From positions 1,062,001-1,126,000 of the forward strand of contig JAQISU010000058.1 of assembly GCA_029339505.1 (NCBI GenBank): a stretch of 64,000 nt of DNA. The letters run 5' to 3'. The notes below the pieces were generated by a model. It was not told the DNA's origin and ran no database searches. It saw only the letters and a program-made list of their open reading frames with translations. A program made the translations under genes and the position numbers. Within the stretch, counting starts at the first letter, position 1. Each line of letters opens with the position of its first letter. Below are positions 11,195-22,220 of the stretch, in pieces. Origin of the DNA: Unio delphinus. Taxonomy: Eukaryota; Mollusca; Bivalvia; Unionida; Unionidae.

Positions 11195-12005
11195 GTGTAT
11201 TAACTCTCGTGTCCGTTATATTTACTTCCTCTGCGTATAAGCGCGCGTTCTGTTATATATAATTGCTCTGCGTATTAACTCACGTGTCCGTTATATTTAC
11301 TTCCTCTGTTTATTAACTCTTGTGTATGTTATACTTACTTGCTCTGAGTATTAACTCTCGTGTATGTTATATTTACTTCCTCTGTGTATTAACTCTCGTG
11401 TATGTTATATTTACTTACTCTGTGTATTAACTCTCGTGACGAAATGTTTGCTTACTCTGTATATATCAATTCTCGTGTCCATTAAATTTAATAGTGTTGT
11501 GGAATACATGTCGTGTCCATTATAGTTAATTTACCTCTGTATTAAATCTTGTGTCTTTTAATTTTAATTGCTCTGTTGTTTTTTTTTTTTGTCGTGTCCA
11601 TCTTATATACTTCTTTGCACTAACTCTCGTGTTCGTTGTATTTATCTGCCTATATGTTACGTGTCCATTATCTTTACTTGCTCTGTGTAATAACTGTCGT
11701 GTCCATTATCTTTACTTGCTCTGTGTAATAACTGTCGTGTCCATTATCTTTACTTGCTCTGTGTAATAACTGTCGTGTCCATTATCTTTACTTGCTCTGT
11801 GTAATAACTATCGTGTCCATTATCTTTACTTGCTCTGTGTAATAACTGTCGTGTCCATTATCTTTACTTGCTCTGTGTAATAACTGTCGTGTCCATTATC
11901 TTTACTTGCTCTGTGTAATAACTGTCGTGTCCATTATCTTCACTTGCTCTGTGTAATAACTGTCGTGTCCATTATATTAAATTAATGTGTATTAACTCGT
12001 GTCCA
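11195..12005. repeat. 38-bp satellite, main array
   Basis: Tandem copies of a 38-bp unit with the words TCCATTATCTTTACTTGCTC, TGTGTAATAA and CTGTCGTG. From 11660 to 11980 about eight copies are nearly identical; to the left they are progressively diverged. The ORF at 11551-11766 runs through it and is not a gene. The first 5 bases are the right target duplication of the LTR. Confidence 0.95.
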
Positions 12006-12224
12006 TAAAACTTTATTTTAACTCTTCTAATTGTTCAAGGTGTGCACAGTACTGAATTTTTATTCCCTCCTGAGATACTAAATACTTGACTAACTAAATT
12101 TCATATTAATATTTAGGTTTAATGAGAATATTTCACATGTCTTAACAAACAAGCCCTCTATCAAACATATCATTTTTTGGCAATTTCGAACGATACGGCC
12201 ATGTGTTTAGACTCCATCAAATGT
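12006..12224. other. Unannotated spacer
   Basis: AT-rich spacer between two satellites; nothing recognised. Confidence 0.4.
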
Positions 12225-12735
12225 TTCTGTACATAATCTGTATTATATTTGCATCTACAATGTTCTCTTTTCTTCTTTACATGGCATATGTTATACATGT
12301 ATTTGTATGATCTGTCTTATACACTTGATGTACGTATATTTATGTACATGGTCTGTCGTATACATGTATTTGTATGATCTGTCTTATACACTTATGTGCA
12401 TGATGTACGTATATTTATGTACATGGTCTGTCGTATACATGTATTTGTATGATCTGTCTTATACACTTATGTGTATGATGTACGTATATTTATGTACATG
12501 GTCTGTCGTATACATGCATGTGTATAAGGTCCTCTTTGGGTTTCTCTACATGGTCAGTCTTGGACATGGATTTGTATGATGATCTCTGTTTCTGTTTTTA
12601 TACTTCATGTGTATGATACAAACATGTTTCTGTACAATTTCGTACCTGACATGCATTTGTATGATGTCCTCATTTGGTTCTGTACATAGTCTGTCATTTC
12701 CATTAATGTTGATAATTCCCTCATTATGTTTTTAT
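12225..12735. repeat. 75-bp satellite
   Basis: Three clean 75-bp periods start at 12330, 12405 and 12480 (each begins GTACGTATATTTATGTACAT). They are flanked by diverged copies carrying TACATGGTCTGT and GTATGATGTCCTCATT. The ORF at 12307-12579 exists because 75 is a multiple of three. The array is interrupted by a LINE from about 12740 and resumes at 14262. Confidence 0.92.
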
Positions 12736-12783
12736 TGTCTACTCCAGACAACAAAACGTTAATGATGGAATTATCAACATTAA
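12703..12783. repeat. Inverted repeat at LINE 5' junction
   Basis: TTAATGTTGATAATTCC (12703-12719) is followed by its exact reverse complement at 12767-12783. The arms extend imperfectly inward (TCATTATG against the complement of CGTTAATGA). The left arm is satellite-derived. The right arm abuts the first recognisable LINE codons. Confidence 0.9.
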
Positions 12784-14259
12784 AGTAGACAACATCCCGG
12801 CTGAAATTCCCGAGAATGGTGGGGAATCAGTGATAGAGCTACTAACAAAAATATGCAACAAGATCTGGCAGACAGGCAAATGGCCAAACACAGTGGACCC
12901 AGTCACTGATTATAACACTCTCCCAAAAAGGCAATCTCAGCTGTGCCAAAATTACAGAACTATCAGTTTGATCAGCCATGCTAGTAAGGTGATGATCAGA
13001 TAAAGATCATCTTGAACAGATTGAACCCACAAGCAGAAAAAAATAATCGCTGAAGAACAACCAGGGTTCCGAAGTTTAAGCAGCACAATATAACAAATAT
13101 TCAATCTTAGGGTTCTGTGTGAAAAATACTCACAACATCAACAAGACATATATCATGTGTTCATAGATTTAAAAAATGCCTTTGAGTTTGGCATGAGGCA
13201 TTGTGGGCAACAATGAAGAAGTACAACATGGGTCAAACGTTGACCAATGTCATCACGCAGCTATACGCCAAGGCTGCCAGTGTAGTAATTACTCCAGGTT
13301 CTGTGGGGGAATGGTTCAAGACGACAACAGTTGCAGTACGACATGGCTGTCTCCTGTAACCTACGCTTTTCAACATCTACTTAGAGCGCATCATGAGTGA
13401 AGCCCTGGAAAACCACTGTGGGACAGTCAGCATTGGAGGACGTAACATCACCAACCTACGCTTTGCAGACGACATTGATGGGCTGGCAGGCAGTGAATAT
13501 GAATTTGCAACCTTATTGAAGAACTTGAATGAAACTTCTTTCCGATTTGACATCGAAATAAACGCCGAGAAGACATAGCTAATGAAAAATAGTGGCAAAT
13601 AAATCTCAACCAAAATTAAAGTCAGAGGACAAGAACTTGAAACAGTGGGCTAAATCAAATATCTTGGTTACATAATCACCGAAGAGGGATCAAGAGCTGA
13701 AAACGTGTCATGAGCAGCACAAACAACGGCAGCTATGTCAAAGCTATGACCCATCTGGAGACACAAGAATATCTGTTTGAAACCTAACATCAGACTATTG
13801 AGAGCACTAGTCATCTCAATCGTTCTGTATTCATGTGAGGCCTGGACCCTGGCAGCAGAATTACAACGAAGAATCCAGGCTCTTGAAATGAGATGCTGCA
13901 GAACCATCCTTGGCATCTCTTACATGGACCAAATCATAATCGAATAAGTGCGTAACACCATCAGGTACAAAGTAGGCCATTATGAAGACCTCCTCACCAC
14001 GATCAAAAAGAGAAAGCTGAAATGGTATGGTCATGTCACTAGAGCCAAAAGTCTATCCACAACAGCACTGCAGGTCAGTGTCCAAGGGGCAGAAGGAGAG
14101 GTTATCAGAGAAAAAGTGGACTGACAACATCACCGGGAAAAGTTTTGCGGAGACACAGGCGTTGGCACCTGATCGAGACAAGTGGATGGAACTGGTCAGA
14201 TATTCCGCAGCACAGTGCCCCAACGACCACACTAGGTCAAGAGACTGATGATGATGATG
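12784..14259 (+). mobile_element. 5'-truncated RTE-like LINE with (GAT)n tail
   Basis: Plus-strand fragment of a non-LTR retrotransposon covering RT and C-terminal region, ending in TGATGATGATGATG. It is a second member of the family at 30.1-33.2 kb, starting at that copy's position of about 31725. Stops and frameshifts are scattered. It is inserted in the 75-bp satellite, whose words resume at 14262. The truncated 5' end fits target-primed reverse transcription that stopped early. Confidence 0.88.
12790..14248 (+). pseudogene. RT and C-terminal region of RTE-like LINE
   Basis: Readable RT blocks: LCQNYRTISLISHASKVM near 12940, TSAV-type and YLERIMSEALENHCG near 13270-13415, and LRFADDIDGLAG near 13459-13490. 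The catalytic FADD is encoded at 13462-13473 and is intact, unlike in the 30-kb copy. After it come the usual EINAEKT, RLLRALVISIVLYSCEAWTL (about 13795-13855) and KKRKLKWYGHVT (about 14008-14040) blocks. The last piece (14027-14248) ends with QCPNDHTRSRD and a stop just before the tail. Confidence 0.82.
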
Positions 14260-14261
14260 TT

Positions 14262-14400
14262 TTGTACATGGTCTGTCCTATACTTAAATATAGGTGATGT
14301 TCTCATTATAATTATGTAGATAGTTTTTCATATTCAGTACATGTGAATAGTGTTCTCATGTTTCTGTACATTGTCTGTCCTATCCACCTTTTTCAAACTT
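14262..14400. repeat. 75-bp satellite, right remnant
   Basis: GTACATGGTCTGTCCTATAC and GTTCTCATGTTTCTGTACAT mark the continuation of the satellite interrupted at about 12740 by the LINE. Confidence 0.75.
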
Positions 14401-14598
14401 TCGAAAACTATTTGATTTCACAAGTTTGATATTAGATGCATGCCATAATTGGAGTTTCAGTTGAAATTTTATGGGAACGTTAACAACATTGCGGTTCATA
14501 CAGAAACATGTTTGAATGTTGTCTTTATCTTTGCTTTTGCATGCCCCATTTACAACACTTTTAAGTACTATATAGCCAGATTGTGCTGATGTGCCTTT
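14401..14598. other. Unannotated spacer
   Basis: No repeat or gene recognised between the satellite remnant and the LTR. Confidence 0.4.
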
Positions 14599-15445
14599 TG
14601 TTACGTGCTTAGGCTCGAATAAGCAGCAACACAGAAAGAGTGAAAACTAACAATCTTGTATAACTTTAACAATTAATTTATTAAGCACAATTATTTAAAT
14701 AAAACAATTGAACTTACAGTTTTAGAGAATCAAATCCAACAAATATAGAATTCACAAAATAATCCACTAATAGAATTGCAAGTCCTGATAAATAAATGTT
14801 CTAATAGTTCCAGGTTCGAATCTTGACGAGGTAATAATCCAAAATGGCTGACAATGTCACGTGATGCAGTTCTTGTTTTTAAATCATCCAGATGAAATTA
14901 TGAAACATATGTCCTTTTCCAGATAAATAGAATAATTCTTCTTTTCCAACGAATTGACACAGTCCAGAATAAAATAAATAAACTCAAACAGAAAATAACA
15001 CAACTAATTTCTTACAGCCCAAAGGTTCTACTACTGTCAGCTTCTAAAATACAGCTATATATATTGTTTTTCTGAAGTAAACAAGTGATCATGCTCTTTT
15101 CTAGAAATTGATAGAAGGTCATGGAAGGTCACAGAAAGAGACTACCTTTACTAAAAATAACATACTCTAGATTTTTCTTACCCCTAAGAACTAAAAATAG
15201 AATGTTGTCCCTAAAATTAACCAATGAAATTGAAGACCTGTTGACAATGTTCAAAGCAAGGTCAGGAACTAGACCACTGTAAGCCAAGGTCAAAACTTGT
15301 TTACAATCTAAGTCAGCCTATTTACAGAAAGTGATTAAGCTGAACTTTCTAGAACAATTTCCCAATTAATGAATATTAAATCCTAAATAATAAATTTGGG
15401 TTTAACAATTAAAAAATAAATAAATTAAATCCAATAGCCGTAACA
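14599..15445 (-). mobile_element. Solo LTR of the Gmr1-like element family (847 bp)
   Basis: The plus strand reads TGTTACG...CGTAACA, a perfect 7-bp inverted terminus of the TG...CA type. CTTT occurs on both sides (14595-14598 and 15446-15449) as a probable 4-bp target duplication. The body is clearly related to the LTRs at 20732-21561 and 58313-59339. The third one is attached to an internal domain on the minus strand, so this LTR is also minus-oriented. A TATATATA core near 15055-15064 is in the position of a promoter TATA box. No internal sequence adjoins it. Confidence 0.88.
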
Positions 15446-15744
15446 CTTTAAAAATATATGTATACATACATAATATTCTTAAAAGAGAGTTGAAGCTATT
15501 ATTTTTTTTAATTTTAGGCTGCTGGAGTAGATAATGTTTTGTATTTAAAGCTTGTTCGCTTTTATCTTCATGATTTTGTAGAGAAATACAGTTCAAAACA
15601 CAAACAAATATCCAGGGTTAATTGTCTCTGTCTCTGATTATGTCAATGAATTGGTTTTCCATTATTGTTGTAAAGAAGACTCATAAATAGATGCGTTGCC
15701 AAACAGAAGCCAACTTCACTCAAATTGGGATGGCATGCTATCAT
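15446..15744. other. Unannotated spacer
   Basis: No gene or repeat recognised apart from the 4-bp target duplication at its left edge. Confidence 0.4.
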
Positions 15745-17305
15745 GTTCGGGATTTATATCAATCAGAATATCATGAATTTATTTCAACCAGAATATCACG
15801 GACTATATTAATCAGAATATCATGGATTTAAGTCAATCGTAATATCATGGGTTTAAAGCAATCATAATATTATGGATTGATGTCAATCAGAATATCATAG
15901 CATTATGTCAATCAGAATATAATGGATGTATGTCAATCAAAATATCATGGATTTACTTGTCAGAATATCATGGATTTATGTCAATAAGAATATCAAGCAT
16001 TTATGCCAGTTAGGATATGATGAATGACGTCAAAAAGAATAGCAAGGATTTATATCAATCCCAGTATCATGGATTTATGTCAGTTAGGACATCATGATGT
16101 ATGTGATTTATGCCAATAATAATATCATGGATGTATGTAAATCAGAATATCATGGTTATATGTCAGTTAGGATATAATGATTTATGCCAATAATAATATC
16201 ACGGATTTATATCAGTTAAGATATCATGATTTATGTCAATAATAATATCATGGATTTAAGTCAATCATGATATCGCGGATTTATGTCAGTTAGGATATCA
16301 TGGATTTATGTCAATCAGAATATCATCTATATATGTCCATGAGAATATCATGGGTTTATTTCAATGAGAATATCATGGATTTATTTCAATGAGAATAGCA
16401 TGGATTTATTTCAATGAGAATAGCATGGATTTATTTCAGTGAGAATATCATGGATTTATTTCAGTGAGAATATCATGGATTTATTTCAATGTGAATATCA
16501 TGGATTTATTTCAGTGAGAATATCATGGATTTATTTCAATGAGAATATCATGGATTTATTTCAATGAGAATATCATGGATTTATTTCAATGAGAATATCA
16601 TGGATTTATTTCAATGAGAATATGATGGATTTATTTCAATGAGAATATCATGGATTTATTTCAGTGAAAATATCATGGATTTATTTCAATGAGAATATCG
16701 TGGATTTATTTCAGTGAGAATATGATGGATTTATTTCAATGAGAATATCATGGATTTATTTCAATGAGAATATCATGGATTTATTTCAATGAGAATATCA
16801 TGAATTTATTTCAATGAGAATATCATGGATTTATTTCAGTGAGAATATCATGGATTTATTTCAATGAGAATATCATGGATTTATTTCAGTGAGAATATCA
16901 TGGATTTATTTCAGTGAGAATATCATGGATTTATTTCAGTGAGAATATCATGGATTTATTTCAATGAGAATATCATGGATTTATTTCAATGAGAATATCA
17001 TGGATTTATTTCAGTGAGAATATCATGGATTTATTTCAATGAGAATATCATGGATCTATTTCAGTGAGAATATCATGGATTTATTTCAGTGAGAATATCA
17101 TGGATTTATTTCAATGAGAATATCATGGATTTATTTCAATGAGAATATCATGGATTTATTTCAATGAGAATATCATGGATTTATTTCAATGAGAATATCA
17201 TGGATTTATTTCCATGAGAATATCATGGATTAATGTCAATCAGATCATGGATGTATGTCAATCAGAATTTCATGGATTGATGTAAATTAGGATATAACGG
17301 ATTTA
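15745..17305. repeat. Minisatellite, 25-bp unit
   Basis: Core 16340-17240 consists of about 36 tandem 25-bp units (TTTATTTCAATGAGAATATC plus ATGGA). The main alternation is CAATGAG versus CAGTGAG. To the left (15745-16330) the units are much more diverged, with TTTATGTCAATCAGAATATC as the typical form. Because 25 is not a multiple of three, no frame stays open. This is not a CRISPR array: the repeats are contiguous without spacers. Confidence 0.97.
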
Positions 17306-19145
17306 TGTTAATATTATGAAATAAAAGCTAACATTTATTTTCACTTTAATGATTGTCTGTAGGATAAAATCCTAGAGTTTAACAGCTCATGTGTACCCCG
17401 CAATAAAACGCACTGCACTCCTTAAAAAATTTGCTTTATGTCCAAATGAAGCAACGCAAAGAAACGAAACCGAAGTATCATGGCTACGGTATTCTCGATA
17501 GATGCAAAAAACAAAAACATCCTTAATAATTGCTTTCTGCCTATTTACGTCAATCAAAGAAATGTCTCAAACAGTATTAATCCCATAATGCAACAGCTGG
17601 GTTATATGGAAGTATTCTGCAATAGAGTTTCAATATCAGCAAATATACAAAAAGCGAGATTCCATTATATATTAAAATTAATAATTTAGTCATCTAAATC
17701 AAAAACGACAAATTATGCTGTAAACAACGTTTGATATTTTATCTTTTCAAAGAAACAACTAAGTCATCTAAGTCTTAACATGCACTAGCGCTCTAGTGTG
17801 TTCTTTTAGAGAGAAGAAGTAATGGAACTTTATTATCAAGACCACCAATTTTTAAGGTTAAAATGATCTCTTTCATGGATGTTTATAAGCTATTTATTTC
17901 TGGAAGTGTGTATATCTCCAGAGTTGTTTTCCTAACCACGCTAATTCAAAGTTACAAGCTAATAATTTCAAGTAAAATAAAAAATACACTAATATCTTTC
18001 AGAAGCACACACACGTGTTGAGGCCTATTGTATTCTGAGTGTTACAAGAATAAGAAAAAATAGTTTTCTCGACTAGAAAAAGTAAAAGAATGTACTGAAA
18101 AGACTCTCAAGCTTGAACTGCAATGCGAAATAAATTTACAATTTTAGTCAAGGTGATATCTCCATGGTATAGTTTTCTTTGATTTAAATATATATCTACG
18201 TTCTCCAATACGATGAGCAATAATGTTGTCTTGTTTTTAGCGTTAGTTGTTTCATGTAATGCGTGTATGTTCGTGTGTCTGTTTTTGTCCATTTCTGTAC
18301 TTGACTAAAACATATACAATGACGGATTAAGATTTTTAATGATACAAATCTCATTTCTGACCGAAAACCAGAGGGAAATGCATGTGTGGAGGCTATCTCC
18401 TCGTGAAACATTTTTATTGTCCCAGAACGACAAAGCAATGCTTCAATTTGTTTTTATAATTTACATTATTTCAAAATATTGTTTTATTTTTAACCAGTCA
18501 AAGTATCATGTAGAATTATACAATAGACATAATCAACGTCAGACTTGTTGTTAAAATTATACGTAAAATTCTTTGCAATGAAGAAATGATTAAATATTCA
18601 CTACAAAATTTGACCACCATAAAGCAGTAGTGTAAGCAATGTATGACTAGAACATTTTTCTTAAATTTTTTTACATTGATTTAGTATTTTATTTACCATG
18701 CACAGTCTCGTTAAGAGTTTCCAGGAGATTTCTGATAGCATCTCAATATTTATAGCTTTGATACCAATAGTAACCAGCTTGGTAATTAAAACCATGCTTA
18801 TTTTCATAATATCAGGTGAGACTAACAATTACAGTTCTAAGAATTTGTTCTGTAACTACTCGATACCAAATATGTGTAACGTCGGAAGCGCATTCGCATC
18901 GGTACAGTATGAATTAATGCTTTATTTAATTGCCCTCGATTATGGCTAGACATATGCAATCATTTTATCGTGGGATATGTAATGTTTAAGACCAGTCTTG
19001 AATAATGCTATACTAAAAGACCATTTCACTTGCATGTACCATACACCTTAATCAATCACATTTTGATATTTGTATATATGTCTGTGTAATGATTGAGTCT
19101 TTGGTGTAATTTATAGAAATATGATTGTTTTGTGATTAGAACACC
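17306..19145. other. Unannotated AT-rich region
   Basis: 1.8 kb without a recognisable transposon, tandem repeat or RNA gene. Short ORFs at 17480-17689, 18339-18554 and 18698-18949 have no domain I recognise and no supporting context. A single-exon host gene is not supported. Confidence 0.45.
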
Positions 19146-19548
19146 CTCCCTGTTATACCGTTTACTGATGAATTAGAACCTCCTCCTTAATATCTCTTGT
19201 ACTGATGAATTAGAACCTCCTCCTTAATATCTCTTGTACTGATGAATTAGAACCTCCTCTTTAGTATCTCATAAGCTGTTGAATTATAACCTCTTCCTTA
19301 ATATCCCGTTTACTGATGAATTATAACCTTAATATCTCCTGTACTGATGAATTATAACCTCCTCCTTAATATTGTTATACTGTTGAATTAGAACCTCTTC
19401 CTTAATATCCTGTTTACTGATGACTTAGAACCTCCTCCTTAAGATCTCCTGTACTGATGAATTAGAACCTCCTCCTTACTATCTCCAATCCTGATGACTT
19501 CGAACCTCCTTCTTAATATCCCGTTTACTGATGACATTAGAACTCCAT
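19146..19548. repeat. Minisatellite, 37-bp unit
   Basis: About 11 imperfect tandem copies with CTGATGAATTAGAACCTCCT followed by CCTTAATATCTCTTGTA. Some copies are shortened and several carry CCGTTTA or CTGTTGAATT variants. Confidence 0.93.
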
Positions 19549-20731
19549 TTTCTACTCCAACTGACACATTTTCATATTCACACGTAATAAAAGTGAGTTT
19601 CAGTAGGCTAGGTTTTGATTAACTTATTTAAAAGCAGACCATTTTGAAAAATATATCGAGTTTATGTCAAAATAAAAGCAACTGATCAAATAAAATAGAA
19701 AATTAAAGAAATCATTCGCGAAACATCCAACAATGTGTAGGCCTACTCAAAAGCAAGCTATGTGTGACTACAACTTTTAGTATTAACAGCGTATCGAAAA
19801 AACACGATTGGTATTTACAAGAAAAAATGCATCATGATGAATACGAGAAAAAAATGAACCGTTATGCTATAGTATTAACTATCTAATTATTATTGGTAAT
19901 GGTACCGTTATGCTATAGTATTAACTATCTAATTAGTATTAACTATCTAATTAGTATTAGTATTAACTATCTAATTAGTATTAACTATCTAATTATTATT
20001 GGTAATGGTAGTATCATTATCAATATATCCTAATATAAATTAAAAATAACAATTCTAAAATGGTGTATGTTGCACTTGTATCGTATGATTTTAAAATTTT
20101 AAACGATACATTGTACAAATTATCCAGTTATAAATGATGTAAAGTGCATAGTAACTATATCAGTTAATAATGTTACATGATGCAAGATAAGGAATCTCAT
20201 ACTTACAATGATGTACAATGCATAGTCATCGTATAGTCAACGCAACAGATGCTGTGCTAAACAAATCACTATTAACTATCTAAATAAAATTGGCATTGGT
20301 ATATCGAGACTATTCGGTAACAAAATTATTGCAATAAATTCCATATATCACGTCTTATTAAAAAAAATGTCAAACCATAATATCCAATATAATAATATGA
20401 GTTTGCCAAAAATCCCGTCTCTGACGTCAATGTATCACATGACCAGACGGCTCGTCAATTGGTTGCATGAAATTATTTTGATAGTTACAACATAGGTTCC
20501 GTTAGGCGGATTTGGGTGTCACTAGGCATGATTAGTGCTTGCAAAATACATATATACCTTTGATATGAGCTAATACATGAAAATTTGGAAATACTGAAAG
20601 CAACCATTCTAACGCTTCAATTTGTGTCATACAATATTATTATCCAGTATCAAAACAGTAGCTTGCAAACCTTTTGTTCACATTTGCAAAGTATATTAAA
20701 CTCCAAACACATTTTACCTCTAAGACACATA
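19549..20731. other. Unannotated region with a short local duplication
   Basis: At 19868-20012 the words CCGTTATGCTATAGTATTAA and CTATCTAATTAGTATTAA recur several times, a small local tandem duplication. The rest is unassigned AT-rich DNA. Confidence 0.6.
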
Positions 20732-21561
20732 TGTTACGTGCTTAGGCTCGAATAAGCAGCAACACAGAAAGAGTGAAAACTAACAAGCTTGTAAAACTTT
20801 AACAATGATTTATTTAGTACAATTATTTTCATAAAATAAATAAACTTACAGTTTTAGAGAATCAAATCCAACATTAATCCAATATAGAATTCACAAAAAT
20901 AATCCACTAATGGAATTGCAAGAGTCCTGATAAATAAATGTTCTAATAGTTCCAGGTTCGAATCTTGACGATGTAATCCAAAATGGCTGATAATGTCACG
21001 TGATGCAGTTCTTGTTTAATTTATCATCCAAATGAATTATGAGCACATGTTTTCTCCTCCAAATAGATAATAAATCCTCTTTCTTCAATGAATTGACACA
21101 AAGTCCAGAACAAGATAATAATAATTATAACTCAAACATGAATACACAACTGTTCATTTTAAAGTCCAAAATTCTACTAATGTTAGCTTCCAAAACACAG
21201 CTATATATATGTAATTCCCTCGTAAACAAAAAGGAATCATGTGATTCTGGAAGGTCATAGAAAGAAGCTACCTTCACCAAGTCACGTACTGAAAGAATGA
21301 ACCAGAAGAAAAATCAGCCACTAATTACTAAAAATAAAAAGTTGTCCTTGAAATTAACCAATAATATTAAAGACCTGTTTATCAATCTGAAGCAAGGTCA
21401 GATAAAGAGGCAACAAAGCCAAGGTCAGCCTGTTTACAACTAGATTCTAGGACAACCTGAATTTTCTAGAAAAAATCTCCCAACTAAGGAATATCAAACC
21501 CCAAATGACAAATTTGGATTTAACAATTAAAAAAAAAAAATTAAATCCAATAACCGTAACA
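20732..21561 (-). mobile_element. Solo LTR of the Gmr1-like element family (830 bp)
   Basis: Same termini as the other two LTRs: TGTTACG at 20732 and CGTAACA ending at 21561. It is closer to the 58.3-kb LTR than to the 14.6-kb one, since both carry the AACATTAATCCAATATAG version. The flanks (CATA before, AATA after) match at only three of four bases, so the target duplication is uncertain. A TATATATA core lies at 21202-21210. The ORF at 21039-21260 is part of the LTR and not a gene. Confidence 0.88.
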
Positions 21562-21847
21562 AATACATACATGCGGACATTGTCAATCACATTAGACAAC
21601 TGATGAGAAGCAACCCTATATATCGTTATAATAAGTAATGTTAGCGTACTTTGGAAATTTCAAACAGGAAACCAAAACAGATCAGTACGTTATCAGTTTC
21701 ATCCGCTCCATTTAACCAGAAAAAAAATCCGCACTTGCCTATACTCAATGATTCAGTAATGAAAAAAAATCCAGTAAATCCGGTATTTAAAAAATAACTA
21801 ATCAATGAAATGAATGATTAACAACACTCTTCCCAACTAAGAATTGA
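21562..21847. other. Unannotated spacer
   Basis: AT-rich spacer; nothing recognised. Confidence 0.4.
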
Positions 21848-22220
21848 ACCTCTAAGTACGGCTACATTATCACTATTCAAAACCTCTAAGTACGGCTACA
21901 TTATCACTATTCAAAGCCTCTAAGTACGGCTACATTATCACTATTCAAACCTTTAAGTACGGCTAAATTATCACTATTCAAAACCTCTAAGTACGGCTAC
22001 ATTATCACTATTCAAAACCTCTAAGTACGGTTACATTATCACTATTCAAACCTCTATTTACGGCTACATTATCACTATTCAAAACCTCTAAGTACGGCTA
22101 CATTATCACTATTCAAAACCTCTAAGTACGGCTACATTATCACTATTCAAAACCTCTAAGTACGGCTACATTATCACTATTCAAAACTTCTAAGTACGGC
22201 TACATTATCACTATTCAAAA
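21848..22220. repeat. Minisatellite, 34-bp unit
   Basis: About 11 copies of CCTCTAAGTACGGCTACATT followed by ATCACTATTCAAAA. Copies are highly similar; a few lose one A at the end or carry CTTTAAG or CTATTTA variants. Confidence 0.96.

Noticed and set aside
11551..11766. Cys-rich hydrophobic ORF over the 38-bp array
   Set aside because: Runs through the satellite by chance.
14813..14822. Possible tRNA gene from GGTTCGAATC
   Set aside because: No A box, acceptor stem or cloverleaf; the decamer is internal to the LTR.
15745..17305. Regular direct repeats resembling a CRISPR array
   Set aside because: Repeats are contiguous with no unique spacers, and the context is eukaryotic; it is a minisatellite.
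18698..18949. 83-codon ORF with hydrophobic segments
   Set aside because: Isolated in AT-rich DNA, no recognisable domain, no conservation evidence available.
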